NCBI RefSeq assembly: GCF_029814935.1 | Contig: NZ_CP104582.1 | Location: forward strand, 3,596,001-3,660,000 | Source of the DNA: Pseudomonas sp. GD03919 | GTDB lineage: Bacteria; Pseudomonadota; Gammaproteobacteria; Pseudomonadales; Pseudomonadaceae | Length of the DNA stretch: 64,000 bases | Direction of reading: 5' to 3' | In this document: positions 18,074-28,960 of the stretch, piece after piece | Position numbering within the stretch: position 1 is the first letter of the stretch | Layout of the letters: each line of letters begins with the position of its first letter | Notes under the pieces: model-generated | The model's database searches: none | What the model was told of the DNA's origin: nothing | The model's input: only the letters and a program-made list of their open reading frames with translations | Position numbers and translations under genes: made by a program

Positions 18074-19710
18074 CAATGTCATCAACTTTGGAAATTATCC
18101 ATAAATATCATATAATTAGCGCTCAAATCAGTGCATGGGAGAAGCCCTTTTGACTACCTATACCGCATCGCTTGACACCGCCAGCCAAGCCCTGGTTTGA
18201 AAATTGTACAAAAAATAACCAGTTCGCTCGATTGTCCCGCCTTCATCGCCGCCCACCGCCAGAATCCTCAAGACTTTACCCGCCGACGCCAGCTCACCTT
18301 CAAGAACCTCGTCCTGTTCCTGCTCAATCAGCCGCGCACGGCCCTGCAAACCGAACTCGATCAGTTCTATCGCGTACTCAATCAGGCGTCGACTGAGACG
18401 CAAATGGTCACTGCGCAGGCCTTCTGCAAAGCGCGCAAAAAGCTCAACCCCGAGGTATTTGAAAGTCTCAATCGCCTCCTGCAGCAACAAATTGACTGCT
18501 TCGGGCTGAGCCAGAAGTGGCGTGGGCTGAGGGTGCTCGCGGTGGATGGCTCGACCGTGCATTTACCCCTGGAGTCGACCATGGCGACCTTCTTTGGCAG
18601 TCACTCTGGCTTTCCCATGGCTAGCTTGTCCACACTCTACGAAGTCGCTGACGGTCAAACCCTGCATAGCCTGATCGTGCCCCTGACCGTCGGCGAGCGC
18701 GACTGTGCCCATCTGCACCTTGAGCACCTGCCGGCTGACAGCCTGACGCTGTTTGACCGTGGTTACCCTGGGCACTGGTTATTCGCGCTGTTCGCGCAGC
18801 AACAGCGGCACTTTCTGATGCGCCTGCCCTGTGGCTATAACGCCCAGGTCAAAGCGTTTCTACACTCTGGCCAAGTTGAAGACACACAGCTTTTCGTGGC
18901 CAACCATCCTGAAGCACGTCTGTTCTGCTCCGAGGCTGGCGTTGATCCTGCCAACCAGATCGAGCTGAGACTGATCCGGGTCGAGTTGGCCAACGGCGAA
19001 AGCGAGGTATTGCTGACCTCGTTGCTGGATCGAGAAGCCTTTCCCGCTGAGGTGTTTGCCGAGCTTTACCACCGCCGCTGGGGCATCGAAACCGACTTCC
19101 GTCGCCTCAAACAAACCCTGACGCTGGACAACTTCAGCGGCCGCAGCGTGACCGCTGTAAAGCAGGACTTTCATGCCGCTCAACTGTTGAAGAACCTGGC
19201 GCTGTTGATGCAGCACCTGCTACAGCCAGTCATCGAACAGCGCCACAAAGGCCGCAAGCTGCGATGGAAAGTCAACTTCACCCAAGGCGTGTCACGGCTC
19301 AAAAATACCCTGGTCGAGCTGCTGGTGCGGCACTGTGCTCAGGGGCTGAGCAATGTGCTGGCCTTGATGGCTAAAAGCCTCAGTGCCGTACGCTCAGGCC
19401 GTAGCTTTGCGCGCCAACGCAAACGCGCAGCCAGCCGAGGTTGTGAGGGCTACAAACCGACGCGCTGAAGAAACACCACCGCCCAACCTCCGTGCAAAAA
19501 AAAGCTGGCCACAAGCGGTCGGCATAGGCTCGTCCGGAGAACGAGAAATCTCGCCTAGACAGCCGGAACAGACGATGATCACATCACCGCCAGCCCAGTT
19601 AGACCGCCTGATTGAGCGGCAGAGGCCTGGTCATCGCCCGACGGCCATGGCGGCTGGCTGCTTCGGGGGGCTTGCCTTGGGCAGGGCTGCAGCTTAGGTT
19701 GATGACATTG
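18074..19710 (+). mobile_element. IS4-family insertion sequence, about 1.64 kb
   Basis: Inverted ends CAATGTCATCAAC (18074-18086) and GTTGATGACATTG (19698-19710) enclose one transposase gene. No matching target duplication flanks it: the left flank ends GGTGTGGGCT and the right begins GGCTACGGGC. This is what remains after an IS-adjacent deletion or recombination between copies. It lies between the ychF terminator and sbcD. The 228 bases after the transposase stop hold no gene. Confidence 0.85.
18197..19468 (+). CDS. IS4-family transposase
   Basis: A 423-residue DDE transposase. The IS4 signature Y-x2-R-x3-E-x6-K is present in YHRRWGIETDFRRLK, and the first acidic residue lies in AVDGST, the second in LFDRGY. 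The best start is a TTG giving MKIVQKITSSLDCP; no in-frame ATG lies upstream before a stop. The frame is intact, so the protein may be active. It differs from the other IS4-family transposase at 36714 in sequence and ends, so the two are separate IS types. Confidence 0.92.
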   Translation: MKIVQKITSSLDCPAFIAAHRQNPQDFTRRRQLTFKNLVLFLLNQPRTALQTELDQFYRVLNQASTETQMVTAQAFCKARKKLNPEVFESLNRLLQQQIDCFGLSQKWRGLRVLAVDGSTVHLPLESTMATFFGSHSGFPMASLSTLYEVADGQTLHSLIVPLTVGERDCAHLHLEHLPADSLTLFDRGYPGHWLFALFAQQQRHFLMRLPCGYNAQVKAFLHSGQVEDTQLFVANHPEARLFCSEAGVDPANQIELRLIRVELANGESEVLLTSLLDREAFPAEVFAELYHRRWGIETDFRRLKQTLTLDNFSGRSVTAVKQDFHAAQLLKNLALLMQHLLQPVIEQRHKGRKLRWKVNFTQGVSRLKNTLVELLVRHCAQGLSNVLALMAKSLSAVRSGRSFARQRKRAASRGCEGYKPTR

Positions 19711-19747
19711 GGCTACGGGCAGGCACTTGGCTGGAGTGTCGCGAGGG

Positions 19748-19772
19748 CTACCCCGGATTGCATCCGGGCTAC
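19748..19772. repeat. Single family B palindromic unit
   Basis: CTACCCCGGATTGCATCCGGGCTACG-type sequence directly downstream of the sbcD stop codon, between it and the IS4-family element. It is one hairpin of the family seen paired elsewhere. Confidence 0.7.
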
Positions 19773-19781
19773 GGGGTGCCG

Positions 19782-21002
19782 TTAGGCGTTGGGCAGTGTT
19801 TCCAGCACTTGCCGATACAGCCCTTGCAAGCGCTGGGCATCCTCTTCCTGCAAGGCTTCCTGCTGCAGGCGGCGGGCGAAGACGTCTTCCACGGATAGTT
19901 CGTCCAGCGTTTCCCGCGCTTCGCTGGTCAGGTTGGCCGATGCGTTGCCACGTTCGCGGCGGATGCGTAGCACTTCGACGGGATGCCCTTCGCACAGGGC
20001 GTTGATGCGGCTTTGCAGGTCGCTCAGGTAGTCGTCGGTGCTCACTTGCACTTCCAGCCACACGGGCCGTTCGGACGTGCCCTGCTTGGCGATTTCGGCG
20101 ATAGCATCGGCCAGCTCCTTGAGCGAGCCACGCAGGCTGGCCATGGGCTGGAATACCGGCACGGGCAGCGCTGTGATCGAGTGCAGCGCGGCTTCGCCGA
20201 ACTGCAGCAACAGCACTTCCTTCTGCTGGCGCGCCTCGTCGAAGGACAGGGCAATGGGCGAGCCGCAGTAGCGGATATGCTCCAGACCGCCGACCTTTTG
20301 CGGGCGGTGAATATGGCCCAGGGCGATGTAGTCGGCTGGCGGGAAGGCGCTGGTGGGGAAGGCTTCCAGGCTGCCGACGTAGATTTCCCGTACCGATTCG
20401 CTGGCACTGGCGCCGACGGTGGTCAGGTGCCCGGTGGCGATGATCGGCAGTGCCTGGCCCAGCGCCTCACGTTTGCTCAACGCCAGTTCGTGCAGTGCCC
20501 GGTAATGCTCGGCGATGGCCTGTTGCAGCGATTGCTGTTTGTCCTGCGCGCTTTGTCCGGCCTGGCTGGCCATCACGTCACGCGAGCGGATAAAGGGAAT
20601 GGCGCAGAGGACGGCGCCCGGCTGGCCGGCGCGATCCTTCAGCAGCAACACCTGTTCGGCCAGATCGACGCCCACACCCGGCACCACATGCGTGCCCAGT
20701 TGCGCCAGTAGGCTGCAGCTCTCACCGAGCATGGCCGGTGAATCGTGGTTGCCACCGAGTACCACCAGGGCGCAGCCGGCATCGCGCAGCGCCACCACCA
20801 GGCGGTAATACTGCTCGCGGGCATAGCTGGGCGGCGCGCCGGTGTCGAACACATCGCCGGCGATCAGCAGCACGTCCACCTGATGCGCGCGCACCTGCTC
20901 CAGCAGCCAGGCGCAGAAGGCCTGGTGTTCGGCCTGGCGGGTCTTGCCCATGAAGTGCTGGCCAAGGTGCCAGTCGGATGTATGCAGGACGCGCAGGCTC
21001 AT
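19782..21002 (-). CDS. sbcD: Exonuclease SbcCD nuclease subunit
   Basis: A 406-residue Mre11-type nuclease. The metallophosphoesterase motifs are in order: SDWHLGQ, GDVFDTG, GGNHDS, TGHLTT and GHIHRPQ. With SbcC it forms a complex that cleaves DNA hairpins and double-strand ends. Its start overlaps the stop of the Lrp-type regulator (ATGA). In most pseudomonads sbcC follows immediately downstream; here the next sequence is a repeat and then an IS, and no sbcC is present. Loss by IS-linked deletion is inferred. Confidence 0.94.
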   Translation of the reverse strand: MSLRVLHTSDWHLGQHFMGKTRQAEHQAFCAWLLEQVRAHQVDVLLIAGDVFDTGAPPSYAREQYYRLVVALRDAGCALVVLGGNHDSPAMLGESCSLLAQLGTHVVPGVGVDLAEQVLLLKDRAGQPGAVLCAIPFIRSRDVMASQAGQSAQDKQQSLQQAIAEHYRALHELALSKREALGQALPIIATGHLTTVGASASESVREIYVGSLEAFPTSAFPPADYIALGHIHRPQKVGGLEHIRYCGSPIALSFDEARQQKEVLLLQFGEAALHSITALPVPVFQPMASLRGSLKELADAIAEIAKQGTSERPVWLEVQVSTDDYLSDLQSRINALCEGHPVEVLRIRRERGNASANLTSEARETLDELSVEDVFARRLQQEALQEEDAQRLQGLYRQVLETLPNA

Positions 21003-21418
21003 AGCGGCCAGTCCTGCACGACGATATGGGTCTTGACCCGCTGCATCTGCGGGAAGGCTTCGATGGCCGCGCGCACTTCGCTCAGGCGCGCCATGCTCGG
21101 TGCTTCGACCTGCACCAGCATGTCGGTTTCGCCGCTGATGCCGCTGCAGTGGCGGATTTCCGGGTATTCGCGCATGCGCTCGACATAATCCTGGCAGCGA
21201 CCATTCTGGTAGAAGAGTTCGAGGAAGGCCTTGACCCCGCCCTCACCCGGCACCGCCACCTGGGCGTGATAGCCGCGAATCACCCCGCTCGTTTCAAGCT
21301 GGCGAATGCGCTCGCTGACCGCCGAACGTGACAGGTTGACCTCACGGGCGATGTGGCTGACAGAGGTGCGCGCGTCGCTGCGCAGCAGGGCGAGGATCTG
21401 GCGATCGAACTTGTCCAC
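20999..21418 (-). CDS. Lrp/AsnC-family transcriptional regulator
   Basis: A 139-residue protein with an N-terminal winged helix (DARTSVSHIAREVNLSRSAVSERI) and a C-terminal RAM ligand-binding domain (SGETDMLVQVEA). A GTG start giving VDKFDRQILALL is chosen because the longer ATG frame adds a non-family leader. It diverges from the YjeH-type exporter gene with 122 bases between them, so it probably senses an amino acid and controls that exporter. It overlaps sbcD by 4 bases. Confidence 0.88.
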   Translation of the reverse strand: MDKFDRQILALLRSDARTSVSHIAREVNLSRSAVSERIRQLETSGVIRGYHAQVAVPGEGGVKAFLELFYQNGRCQDYVERMREYPEIRHCSGISGETDMLVQVEAPSMARLSEVRAAIEAFPQMQRVKTHIVVQDWPL

Positions 21419-21540
21419 GGGCTTCTCGGGGTGGCAATCAGGTTGACGGAGGAAACCGCCATTTCGTCGGCAAAAGGCGACAGCCTGCAAAAGGGCGGCG
21501 CTCTACCATGGCGGCTTCAATAAAGGCGTGAGCATACCCC

Positions 21541-22794
21541 ATGAGTCGATTGAACAAGGAGTTGGGCCTGCTGCAGGGTGTCGCCCTGCTCAGCACCTCG
21601 CTGCTCGGCACGGGCATCTTCGTGGTGCCGGCGTTGGCCGCCACGGCCGCAGGCGCGGCGTCGCTATGGGCCTGGATGATCCTCATTGCTCTGGTGCTGC
21701 CGGTGGCCTTCACCTTCGCTCAATTGGGCAAGCGCTTCCCCCATGCCGGCGGCGCGCCGCACCTGATCGGCCGCGCCTTCGGCCCGCGCATGGAAGGCGT
21801 CAGTGCGCTGCTGTTTCTCGCCGTGCTGCCGGTCGGGCTGCCGGCTGCGCTGCATATCGCCAGCGGCTTCTGGCTGGCGCTGTTCGACCTCGACCGCGTC
21901 GGCCTGCTGGCTATCGAATTGGTCACGCTGGCTGCCATTCTGCTGCTTGGCCAGCGCCCACCAAAAGCTTCGGGGCTGCTGCAGGGGTTGATCGCCGTGG
22001 CCATCGTTGCCAGCGTTGCGCTGATCTGGTGGATGGGTGATCTGCCGCGCACCAGCCAACCGCTGCTGCCAGCCATGGACGACCAATGGCATTTGCTGCC
22101 GACAGCGCTGGGGGTGATGTTCTGGTGCTTCGTCGGCATCGAGGCCTTCACTCACCTGGGCGAGGAGTTCAAACGCCCCGAGCGTGACTTCCCCCTGGCG
22201 CTGCTGCTCGGCGTGCTGCTGGCCGGCCTGGTGTACTGGGCCTGTTCGGTGGCGGTGCTGAGTTTTGCCACCTACGGCGACGTGCACAGCGATACCACCG
22301 CGCTGCCGCGCCTGTTCGAGCAACTGCTCGGCGAGCAGGCGCGCGCGCTGGTGGCGGTGCTGGGCTACCTGGCCTGCTTCGCTTCGATGAACGTATACAT
22401 CCAGGGGTTCGCCCGGCTGATCTGGAGCCTGGCCGAAGAAGGTCGCCTGCCCGCCAGCCTGGCCGTGCGCAACCGCCAGGGCGTGCCGGGCAAGGCCTTG
22501 TTGCTGGTGGTGATCAGTTGCGCGCTGTGCGCCGTGCTGTCGGCCACGCTGAAGCTGTCGGTGGATGACCTGATTCGCTATGCCAATGGCAACTTCGTGC
22601 TGATCTACCTGTTCAGCATGGCAGCGGGCTGGGTGCTGTTGCGCGGCATCTGGCGTTTGCTGGCAGGGCTGAGCACGCTGCTCTGTGCGGCGGTGCTGGT
22701 GATGCTCGGCAGCGATGCGTTGTATGCCGTGGCGCTGCTCGTCGCCCTGCTGCTGCTCGATCATCTGCGCGCCCGGCACAAGGCGCTGGCGTAG
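21541..22794 (+). CDS. yjeH: APC-family amino-acid transporter, YjeH-type
   Basis: A 417-residue inner-membrane protein with 11-12 predicted helices. The N-terminal GTGIFVVPALAA helix-1 motif is typical of the APC superfamily, and YjeH-like proteins export methionine and branched-chain amino acids. The adjacent divergent Lrp-type regulator supports an amino-acid efflux role, a common exporter/regulator pairing. Substrate assignment is by family resemblance only. Confidence 0.85.
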   Translation: MSRLNKELGLLQGVALLSTSLLGTGIFVVPALAATAAGAASLWAWMILIALVLPVAFTFAQLGKRFPHAGGAPHLIGRAFGPRMEGVSALLFLAVLPVGLPAALHIASGFWLALFDLDRVGLLAIELVTLAAILLLGQRPPKASGLLQGLIAVAIVASVALIWWMGDLPRTSQPLLPAMDDQWHLLPTALGVMFWCFVGIEAFTHLGEEFKRPERDFPLALLLGVLLAGLVYWACSVAVLSFATYGDVHSDTTALPRLFEQLLGEQARALVAVLGYLACFASMNVYIQGFARLIWSLAEEGRLPASLAVRNRQGVPGKALLLVVISCALCAVLSATLKLSVDDLIRYANGNFVLIYLFSMAAGWVLLRGIWRLLAGLSTLLCAAVLVMLGSDALYAVALLVALLLLDHLRARHKALA

Positions 22795-22904
22795 CGATCC
22801 TCCGCGCACGCCTGGTGGCGGATGAAAGAGCGTCACCCTCACCACGGATGACCTTGGGGAACATGGGTTCTATCCTTAAGCTGAATTTGCCGAAAGGAAG
22901 CCTC

Positions 22905-24230
22905 ATGCGCCGCATACTCAATGACCTGAAAATCATGATCCTGGCCAACCTGTGGATCGTGCCGGTGGTGGCCGCGCTGGTCTGGGCGCTGTTCCAGTTC
23001 GTCGCGCCGCCACCACCGATGAGTGCCAGCATGGCCACCGGCACGCAAGGCGGCGCCTATCAGCAATTTGCCGAGCGACTGAAGGAAGAACTGGCCAAGG
23101 AAGGTTTCGAGCTCACCCTGGTGCCCACCTCCGGCTCACGTGACAACCTGCAACGCCTGCTCGCCGAAGCGCCCGAGGTGCAGATCGCCCTGGTGCAGAG
23201 CGGCCTGGAGCGCCAGTTGGCGCCTGACGAACAACGTCAGTTGCAGAGCCTGGGGGCGATCTATCAGGAGCCGCTGTGGCTGTTCTATCGCCGTGACGTT
23301 GAGTTGGATCGCATTGCCGACCTGCTGCCGCTGCGCCTCGGCCTGGGCGGCGAAGGCAGTGGTACGCGCGCCGCCAGCGACGCCATCCTCGGCGCCAACG
23401 CCATCGTCCCCGAGCAGTATCCCGACACCTGGCAGAGCCTCGGCGGCGGTAAGGCCGCTCGCGCATTGATGGCGGGCGAGCTGGACGCGGCCTTCTTCGT
23501 CGGCCCGGCGGAAAATGCCCTGGTGCAGCAACTGGCCGCCAACCCGGACATCGCCCTGGCGCACTTTCGCCGTGCTGCGGCCTACGAGGCGCGCCTGCCC
23601 TTCTTCAATCAGGTGAAGGTCGGTGAAGGCCTGCTCGATCTGGCCAGCAATGCGCCGGACCGCGACATTGTCACCCTGGCCCCGGTGGCCACGCTGGTGG
23701 TCAACGACGATTTCAACCCCGGTCTGGTGCCGCTGTTTCTCGCGGCCAGCCGTGAGGTGATGAAGAACGGCAATCTGCTCGACGCCGCCGGCACCTTCCC
23801 CAGCGCCGAGCCGCGCACCTTCGAGCTGCACAAGGATGCCGGGCATTACTACGCCAAAGGCCTGCCGATTTTGCAGCGCTACCTGCCGTTTCGCATCGCC
23901 TCGCTGGCCGACCGCTACATCATCCTGCTGATCCCGCTGATCGTGGTGATGATTCCGCTGTTCAAGGCCATTGGGCCGATCTACCAGTGGCGTATCCGCG
24001 CGCGCATCTACCGCTGGTACAAATACCTGCGCGAGATCGACCGCAAGCTGCACGCCGGCTCCCTGCCGGACGCGCTCGGCAGCGAAATCGAGCGCCTGGA
24101 GAAACTGGAAGACGAACTCGCCGCGGTGGAAGTGCCGCTGTCGTACTCCAATGAGCTGTACGAGCTGCACATGCATGTGCGCTATGTGATCGAGCGGTTG
24201 CGCGAGTTGCAGCGGCGGCGGCAGCCATAG
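22905..24230 (+). CDS. TAXI-family solute-binding protein with membrane anchors
   Basis: A 441-residue protein starting MRRILNDLKIMILANLW after a GAAAGGAAG ribosome-binding site; the longer frame is rejected for that reason. One N-terminal membrane helix is followed by a TAXI-type periplasmic binding domain (TGTQGGAYQQFAERL, then GGEGSGTRAASD). A second hydrophobic segment (IILLIPLIVVMIPLFKAI) and a charged, coiled-coil-like C-terminal tail come last. TAXI proteins normally feed TRAP permeases, but no permease gene is adjacent. The two anchors suggest a sensory or scaffold role rather than free periplasmic transport; that is inference. Confidence 0.85.
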   Translation: MRRILNDLKIMILANLWIVPVVAALVWALFQFVAPPPPMSASMATGTQGGAYQQFAERLKEELAKEGFELTLVPTSGSRDNLQRLLAEAPEVQIALVQSGLERQLAPDEQRQLQSLGAIYQEPLWLFYRRDVELDRIADLLPLRLGLGGEGSGTRAASDAILGANAIVPEQYPDTWQSLGGGKAARALMAGELDAAFFVGPAENALVQQLAANPDIALAHFRRAAAYEARLPFFNQVKVGEGLLDLASNAPDRDIVTLAPVATLVVNDDFNPGLVPLFLAASREVMKNGNLLDAAGTFPSAEPRTFELHKDAGHYYAKGLPILQRYLPFRIASLADRYIILLIPLIVVMIPLFKAIGPIYQWRIRARIYRWYKYLREIDRKLHAGSLPDALGSEIERLEKLEDELAAVEVPLSYSNELYELHMHVRYVIERLRELQRRRQP

Positions 24231-24289
24231 GGTGGACATCGTTTTTCATGTCTACCGATGCGCTAAGGTGGAGTAGTCGTTTCTGACGG

Positions 24290-24374
24290 GTAGGAGCCGC
24301 GCCTCGCGGCGAATGGTTCAGGCAACCTCGATCATGAGCTGAACCCACCATTCGCCCCGGGGCGGGGCTCCTAC
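24290..24374. repeat. REP pair, family A
   Basis: GTAGGAGCCGCGCCTCGCGGCGAA and TTCGCCCCGGGGCGGGGCTCCTAC arms in opposite orientation. It lies in the 313-base gap between the TAXI gene and ndpA; the rest of that gap shows no gene, only the presumed ndpA promoter. Confidence 0.85.
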
Positions 24375-24543
24375 AGTTCGTGGACAACACGAAGTTTGTC
24401 CATCGCTTGGGCTGAGCCCGCGACGACTTCTGTGGGCTTTAGCCGCGAGCGGCTGCATAGCGTTCACCGATGCATGCGCACCAGAATCCATGACCCGCTT
24501 CGGGTAAACTTCGCCTCTTGTTTCATTTGCCCACGAGACCGCC

Positions 24544-25551
24544 ATGCCGATCCGTCACTGCATCGTCCACCTGATCGACAAGAAGCCCGACGGCAGCCCT
24601 GCCGTGCTGCACGCCCGCGACAGCGAGTTGGCCACGTCGCAAGCCATGGAGAACCTGCTGGCCGACCTCAACGAGAGCTACAACGCCAAGCAGGGCAAGG
24701 CCTGGGGGCTGTTCCACGAGGAGTCCGGCGCCTACCCGTTCAGCGGCTGGCTCAAGGCCTATCTCGATGGCGAGCAGGACTTCACCGCCTTCAGCCGCCA
24801 GGCCGTCGAGCACCTGCAGAAGCTGATGGAAGAATCCAACCTGTCCACTGGCGGTCACGTGCTCTTCGCCCACTACCAGCAAGGCATGACCGACTACCTG
24901 GCCATCGCCCTGCTGCACCACAGCGAAGGTGTGGCCGTGACCGACGCGCTGGACGTGACGCCGGCCAAACATCTGGATCTGGGCCAGTTGCACCTGGCCG
25001 CGCGCATCAATATCAGCGAGTGGCAGAACAACAAGCAGTCCAAGCAGTACATCTCCTTCATCAAGGGCAAGAACGGCAAGAAAGTGTCGGACTACTTCCG
25101 CGACTTCATCGGCTGCCAGGAAGGCGTCGACGGCCCCGGCGAAACCCGCACCCTGCTCAAGGCCTTCAGCGATTTCGTCGAGAGCGAAGACCTGCCCGAA
25201 GAACAGGCCCGCGAGAAGACCAAGACCCTGGTCGGCTACGCCAGCGGCCAGGCCAAACTGGGTGAACCGATTACCCTGGAAGAACTCTCCGGGCTGATCG
25301 ACGAGGAGCGTCCCAAGGCCTTCTACGAGCACATCCGCAACAAGGACTACGGCATGGCCCCGGAATTTCCGGCGGACAAACGCACCTTGAGCCAGTTCCA
25401 GCGCTTTACCGGGCGTGCTGAAGGGCTGTCGATCAGCTTCGAGGCGCACCTGCTGGGCTCGAAGATCGAATACGACGAGGGCCGCGACATGCTGATCATT
25501 CGTCAATTGCCGACCCAGTTGAAAGATCAGCTCAAGCGGCGACAGGATTGA
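24544..25551 (+). CDS. ndpA: Nucleoid-associated protein NdpA/YejK
   Basis: A 335-residue member of the NA37/YejK family, starting [20 protein letters not shown] and carrying the family's conserved [17 protein letters not shown] segment mid-protein. It binds the nucleoid and influences supercoiling; in Pseudomonas it is a single-gene unit. It is preceded by a REP pair and followed by a hairpin-rich intergenic region, suggesting monocistronic expression. Confidence 0.93.
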   Translation: MPIRHCIVHLIDKKPDGSPAVLHARDSELATSQAMENLLADLNESYNAKQGKAWGLFHEESGAYPFSGWLKAYLDGEQDFTAFSRQAVEHLQKLMEESNLSTGGHVLFAHYQQGMTDYLAIALLHHSEGVAVTDALDVTPAKHLDLGQLHLAARINISEWQNNKQSKQYISFIKGKNGKKVSDYFRDFIGCQEGVDGPGETRTLLKAFSDFVESEDLPEEQAREKTKTLVGYASGQAKLGEPITLEELSGLIDEERPKAFYEHIRNKDYGMAPEFPADKRTLSQFQRFTGRAEGLSISFEAHLLGSKIEYDEGRDMLIIRQLPTQLKDQLKRRQD

Positions 25552-25558
25552 TGCATTC

Positions 25559-25678
25559 GTAGGGCGGGCCGGGTGGCGATCCGCTTTAGTCCACCAAAGC
25601 AGTCCAAGTCGGCACCCGAGCTACCTTAGGAAGCTGAGATCGTTGTTGGTGGGCTGAAGCCCACCCTACAAACCTACG
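25559..25678. repeat. Palindromic repeat pair, family C (GGTGGGCTGAAGCCCACC type)
   Basis: A degenerate left unit beginning GTAGGGCGGGCC and a clear right unit GGTGGGCTGAAGCCCACCC. The same right unit occurs at 61247-61268. It separates ndpA from the glutaredoxin gene. Confidence 0.7.
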
Positions 25679-25718
25679 GGCCTGACATGACCGCGCTATC
25701 ACACAAGGACGCGAAACC

Positions 25719-26039
25719 ATGAAGACGATTGTATTGCTGCTCGCCGCGCTGGCTCTGTGGCAGAACTGGGACAAGATCGACCGCTGGCTAAACCCGCCAC
25801 AGGCCGGTAATGCCAGCGGCGAGATCGTGCTCTACGCCACGCAATGGTGCGGTTACTGCGCCAAGACCCGCGAGCTGTTCGCCGAGGATGGCATTGCCTA
25901 TCGCGAAGTGGATATCGAGAACAATGCGGCTGGCCGCGCCCAGTACCAGGCACTGGGTGGCCGGGGTGTGCCGGTGATCGATCTGCGCGGCCAGGTGATT
26001 CACGGTTATGACGTGCGCGCCATCCGCGCCGCCTACTGA
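25719..26039 (+). CDS. Membrane-anchored glutaredoxin-like protein
   Basis: A 106-residue protein. An N-terminal hydrophobic stretch (IVLLLAALALWQNW) is followed by a thioredoxin-fold domain with a redox CGYC at residues 44-47 and a cis-proline loop GVPVID. It resembles GrxC/NrdH-type glutaredoxins but with CGYC instead of CPYC. The N-terminal helix could be a signal anchor placing the domain at the membrane or in the periplasm. Its partner is unknown. It converges on the AraC regulator gene with a 2-base gap. Confidence 0.85.
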   Translation: MKTIVLLLAALALWQNWDKIDRWLNPPQAGNASGEIVLYATQWCGYCAKTRELFAEDGIAYREVDIENNAAGRAQYQALGGRGVPVIDLRGQVIHGYDVRAIRAAY

Positions 26040-26041
26040 CC

Positions 26042-27121
26042 TCAACTCAGCGAACTGTCCTCACGCCGCCACTGCCGTGGGCTGACGCCGAACCAGCGGC
26101 GGAAGGCGCGCGAGAAGGCACTGGTTTCCGAATAGCCGAGCAATAGCGCCAGCTGCGAGATAGGCAGTTGCGGCTGGCGCAGGTAACGGTTGGCCAGTTC
26201 GCGACGCACGTTGTCCACCAGTTGCGAGAAGCTCAGCCCCTGCTCACGCAGGCGCCGCTGCAGCGACCAACTGGCCATGCCGAGCATTTCCGCGACATCT
26301 TCCAGCGCCGGCTCGCCGTACAGCAGGCGCTGGCGAATCTGCTCGCGCACATCGTTGACCATATCCCGCTCACCACGCCCGCACAGCGCGCTGATCTGGT
26401 TCAGCGAGTCCTGCATGACTATCAGCAGTACCGGATCACTGTCCGGCATGGCGCGGTCGAGGCCGCGCTTGGGAATCAGCAGGGAATTACACGGCTGCTC
26501 GAAGTACACCGGCGCATCGAACACCTTACAGTGCTCGTGCCAATGCTCCGGCCGTGGGTGTTCGAAGTGCACCGCGCGCGGCGCCCACTGCGGGCCAAGC
26601 ACATGGCGCACCAGGTTGAGGGCCATGCCCAGGGTCAACTCGGCATCCTGGCGGCGGCTGAGAATGGCGCCATGGCGCACCTGATAGTCGAAGCGGTAGC
26701 ACTCGCCCTCGTCGACCAGGCGGATCAGGCTGTTGCGCTGATGCAGCGGGAAGGCACGGGCGAAGTTGATCAGGGCCTGCTCCAGGGTTGCCGAGCACAG
26801 CCCGATATACCCAAGCAGGCCAAGCGCCTGCGGCTTGAACTGCTGGCCGTAGTACAGACCGAAGTTATCGCAGCCGGACTGATGCGCGGCTTCCTCCAGC
26901 ACCTGGCAGTAATTGGGCAGCGCCAGGCTCAGGGTCGGATGGCGCAGGCACTCGGGGTCGATCCCGGAGACCCCGAGGATACGATCCGGGTCACCGCCCT
27001 GCTTTTCGATGAAGCCGCACAGACCACTCGCAGCAGCCGCCAGCACACCCGCATTAGCCGGCGCACCGGATAACAGCGAAGCGCCGAACGAACCACCCGC
27101 CTGGGAGAGAAAGGCACTCAT
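26042..27121 (-). CDS. AraC-family regulator next to the ethanolamine genes
   Basis: A 359-residue regulator with an N-terminal arabinose-binding-like sensor region (PNYCQVLEEAAHQSGCDNFGL) and a C-terminal AraC double HTH (LEDVAEMLGMASWSLQRRL and ISQLALLLGYSETSAFSRAF). The start MSAFLSQAGGSF is chosen over a longer frame that lacks family features. It diverges from the aldehyde dehydrogenase gene across 324 bases containing an 18-base palindrome. In P. aeruginosa ethanolamine use is controlled by a different type of activator (EatR, sigma-54), so this regulator is a candidate replacement. Its ligand is not shown. Confidence 0.87.
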   Translation of the reverse strand: MSAFLSQAGGSFGASLLSGAPANAGVLAAAASGLCGFIEKQGGDPDRILGVSGIDPECLRHPTLSLALPNYCQVLEEAAHQSGCDNFGLYYGQQFKPQALGLLGYIGLCSATLEQALINFARAFPLHQRNSLIRLVDEGECYRFDYQVRHGAILSRRQDAELTLGMALNLVRHVLGPQWAPRAVHFEHPRPEHWHEHCKVFDAPVYFEQPCNSLLIPKRGLDRAMPDSDPVLLIVMQDSLNQISALCGRGERDMVNDVREQIRQRLLYGEPALEDVAEMLGMASWSLQRRLREQGLSFSQLVDNVRRELANRYLRQPQLPISQLALLLGYSETSAFSRAFRRWFGVSPRQWRREDSSLS

Positions 27122-27307
27122 CGGGGCCTCCTTGGTAACAATGCGTTTCGGCAAGCAAGAAATACGCCTGCACTGTCGCACCGCAAAACCACGGTTCAAA
27201 CGCCACCTCCGTGCCACGCTCTGCCGGGCGAGTGAGTCATTTTGAAACATCCGCACCAAAACGCAGCGGACGACTTGACCCATTACGACACAGGCAGCGT
27301 TGGCGTC

Positions 27308-27325
27308 TGCAAAGTTGACTTTGCA
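27308..27325. promoter_or_regulatory. 18-base palindrome, candidate operator
   Basis: TGCAAAG-TTGA-CTTTGCA is a perfect 7-bp inverted repeat between the divergent AraC regulator and aldehyde dehydrogenase genes, 121 bases before the latter. No other repeat or gene is seen in this 324-base gap. Confidence 0.5.
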
Positions 27326-27445
27326 CGACAGCAAGCCCCCTGTGCAGTCAAGTTACGCCCATGAAATCGGCTCAAGATCGACCCAGGCTGAACGTCAGCT
27401 CACCTGCTACGTACAACTACAACAACATCGTTTCGGAGAACGCTC

Positions 27446-28957
<1,512 letters not shown>

Positions 28958-28960
<3 letters not shown>

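Noticed and set aside
18074..19710. Assignment of the first IS4 element as the mover of the 146-bp MITE
   Set aside because: Its ends (CAATGTCATCAAC) do not match the MITE ends; only the element at 36629-38055 does.
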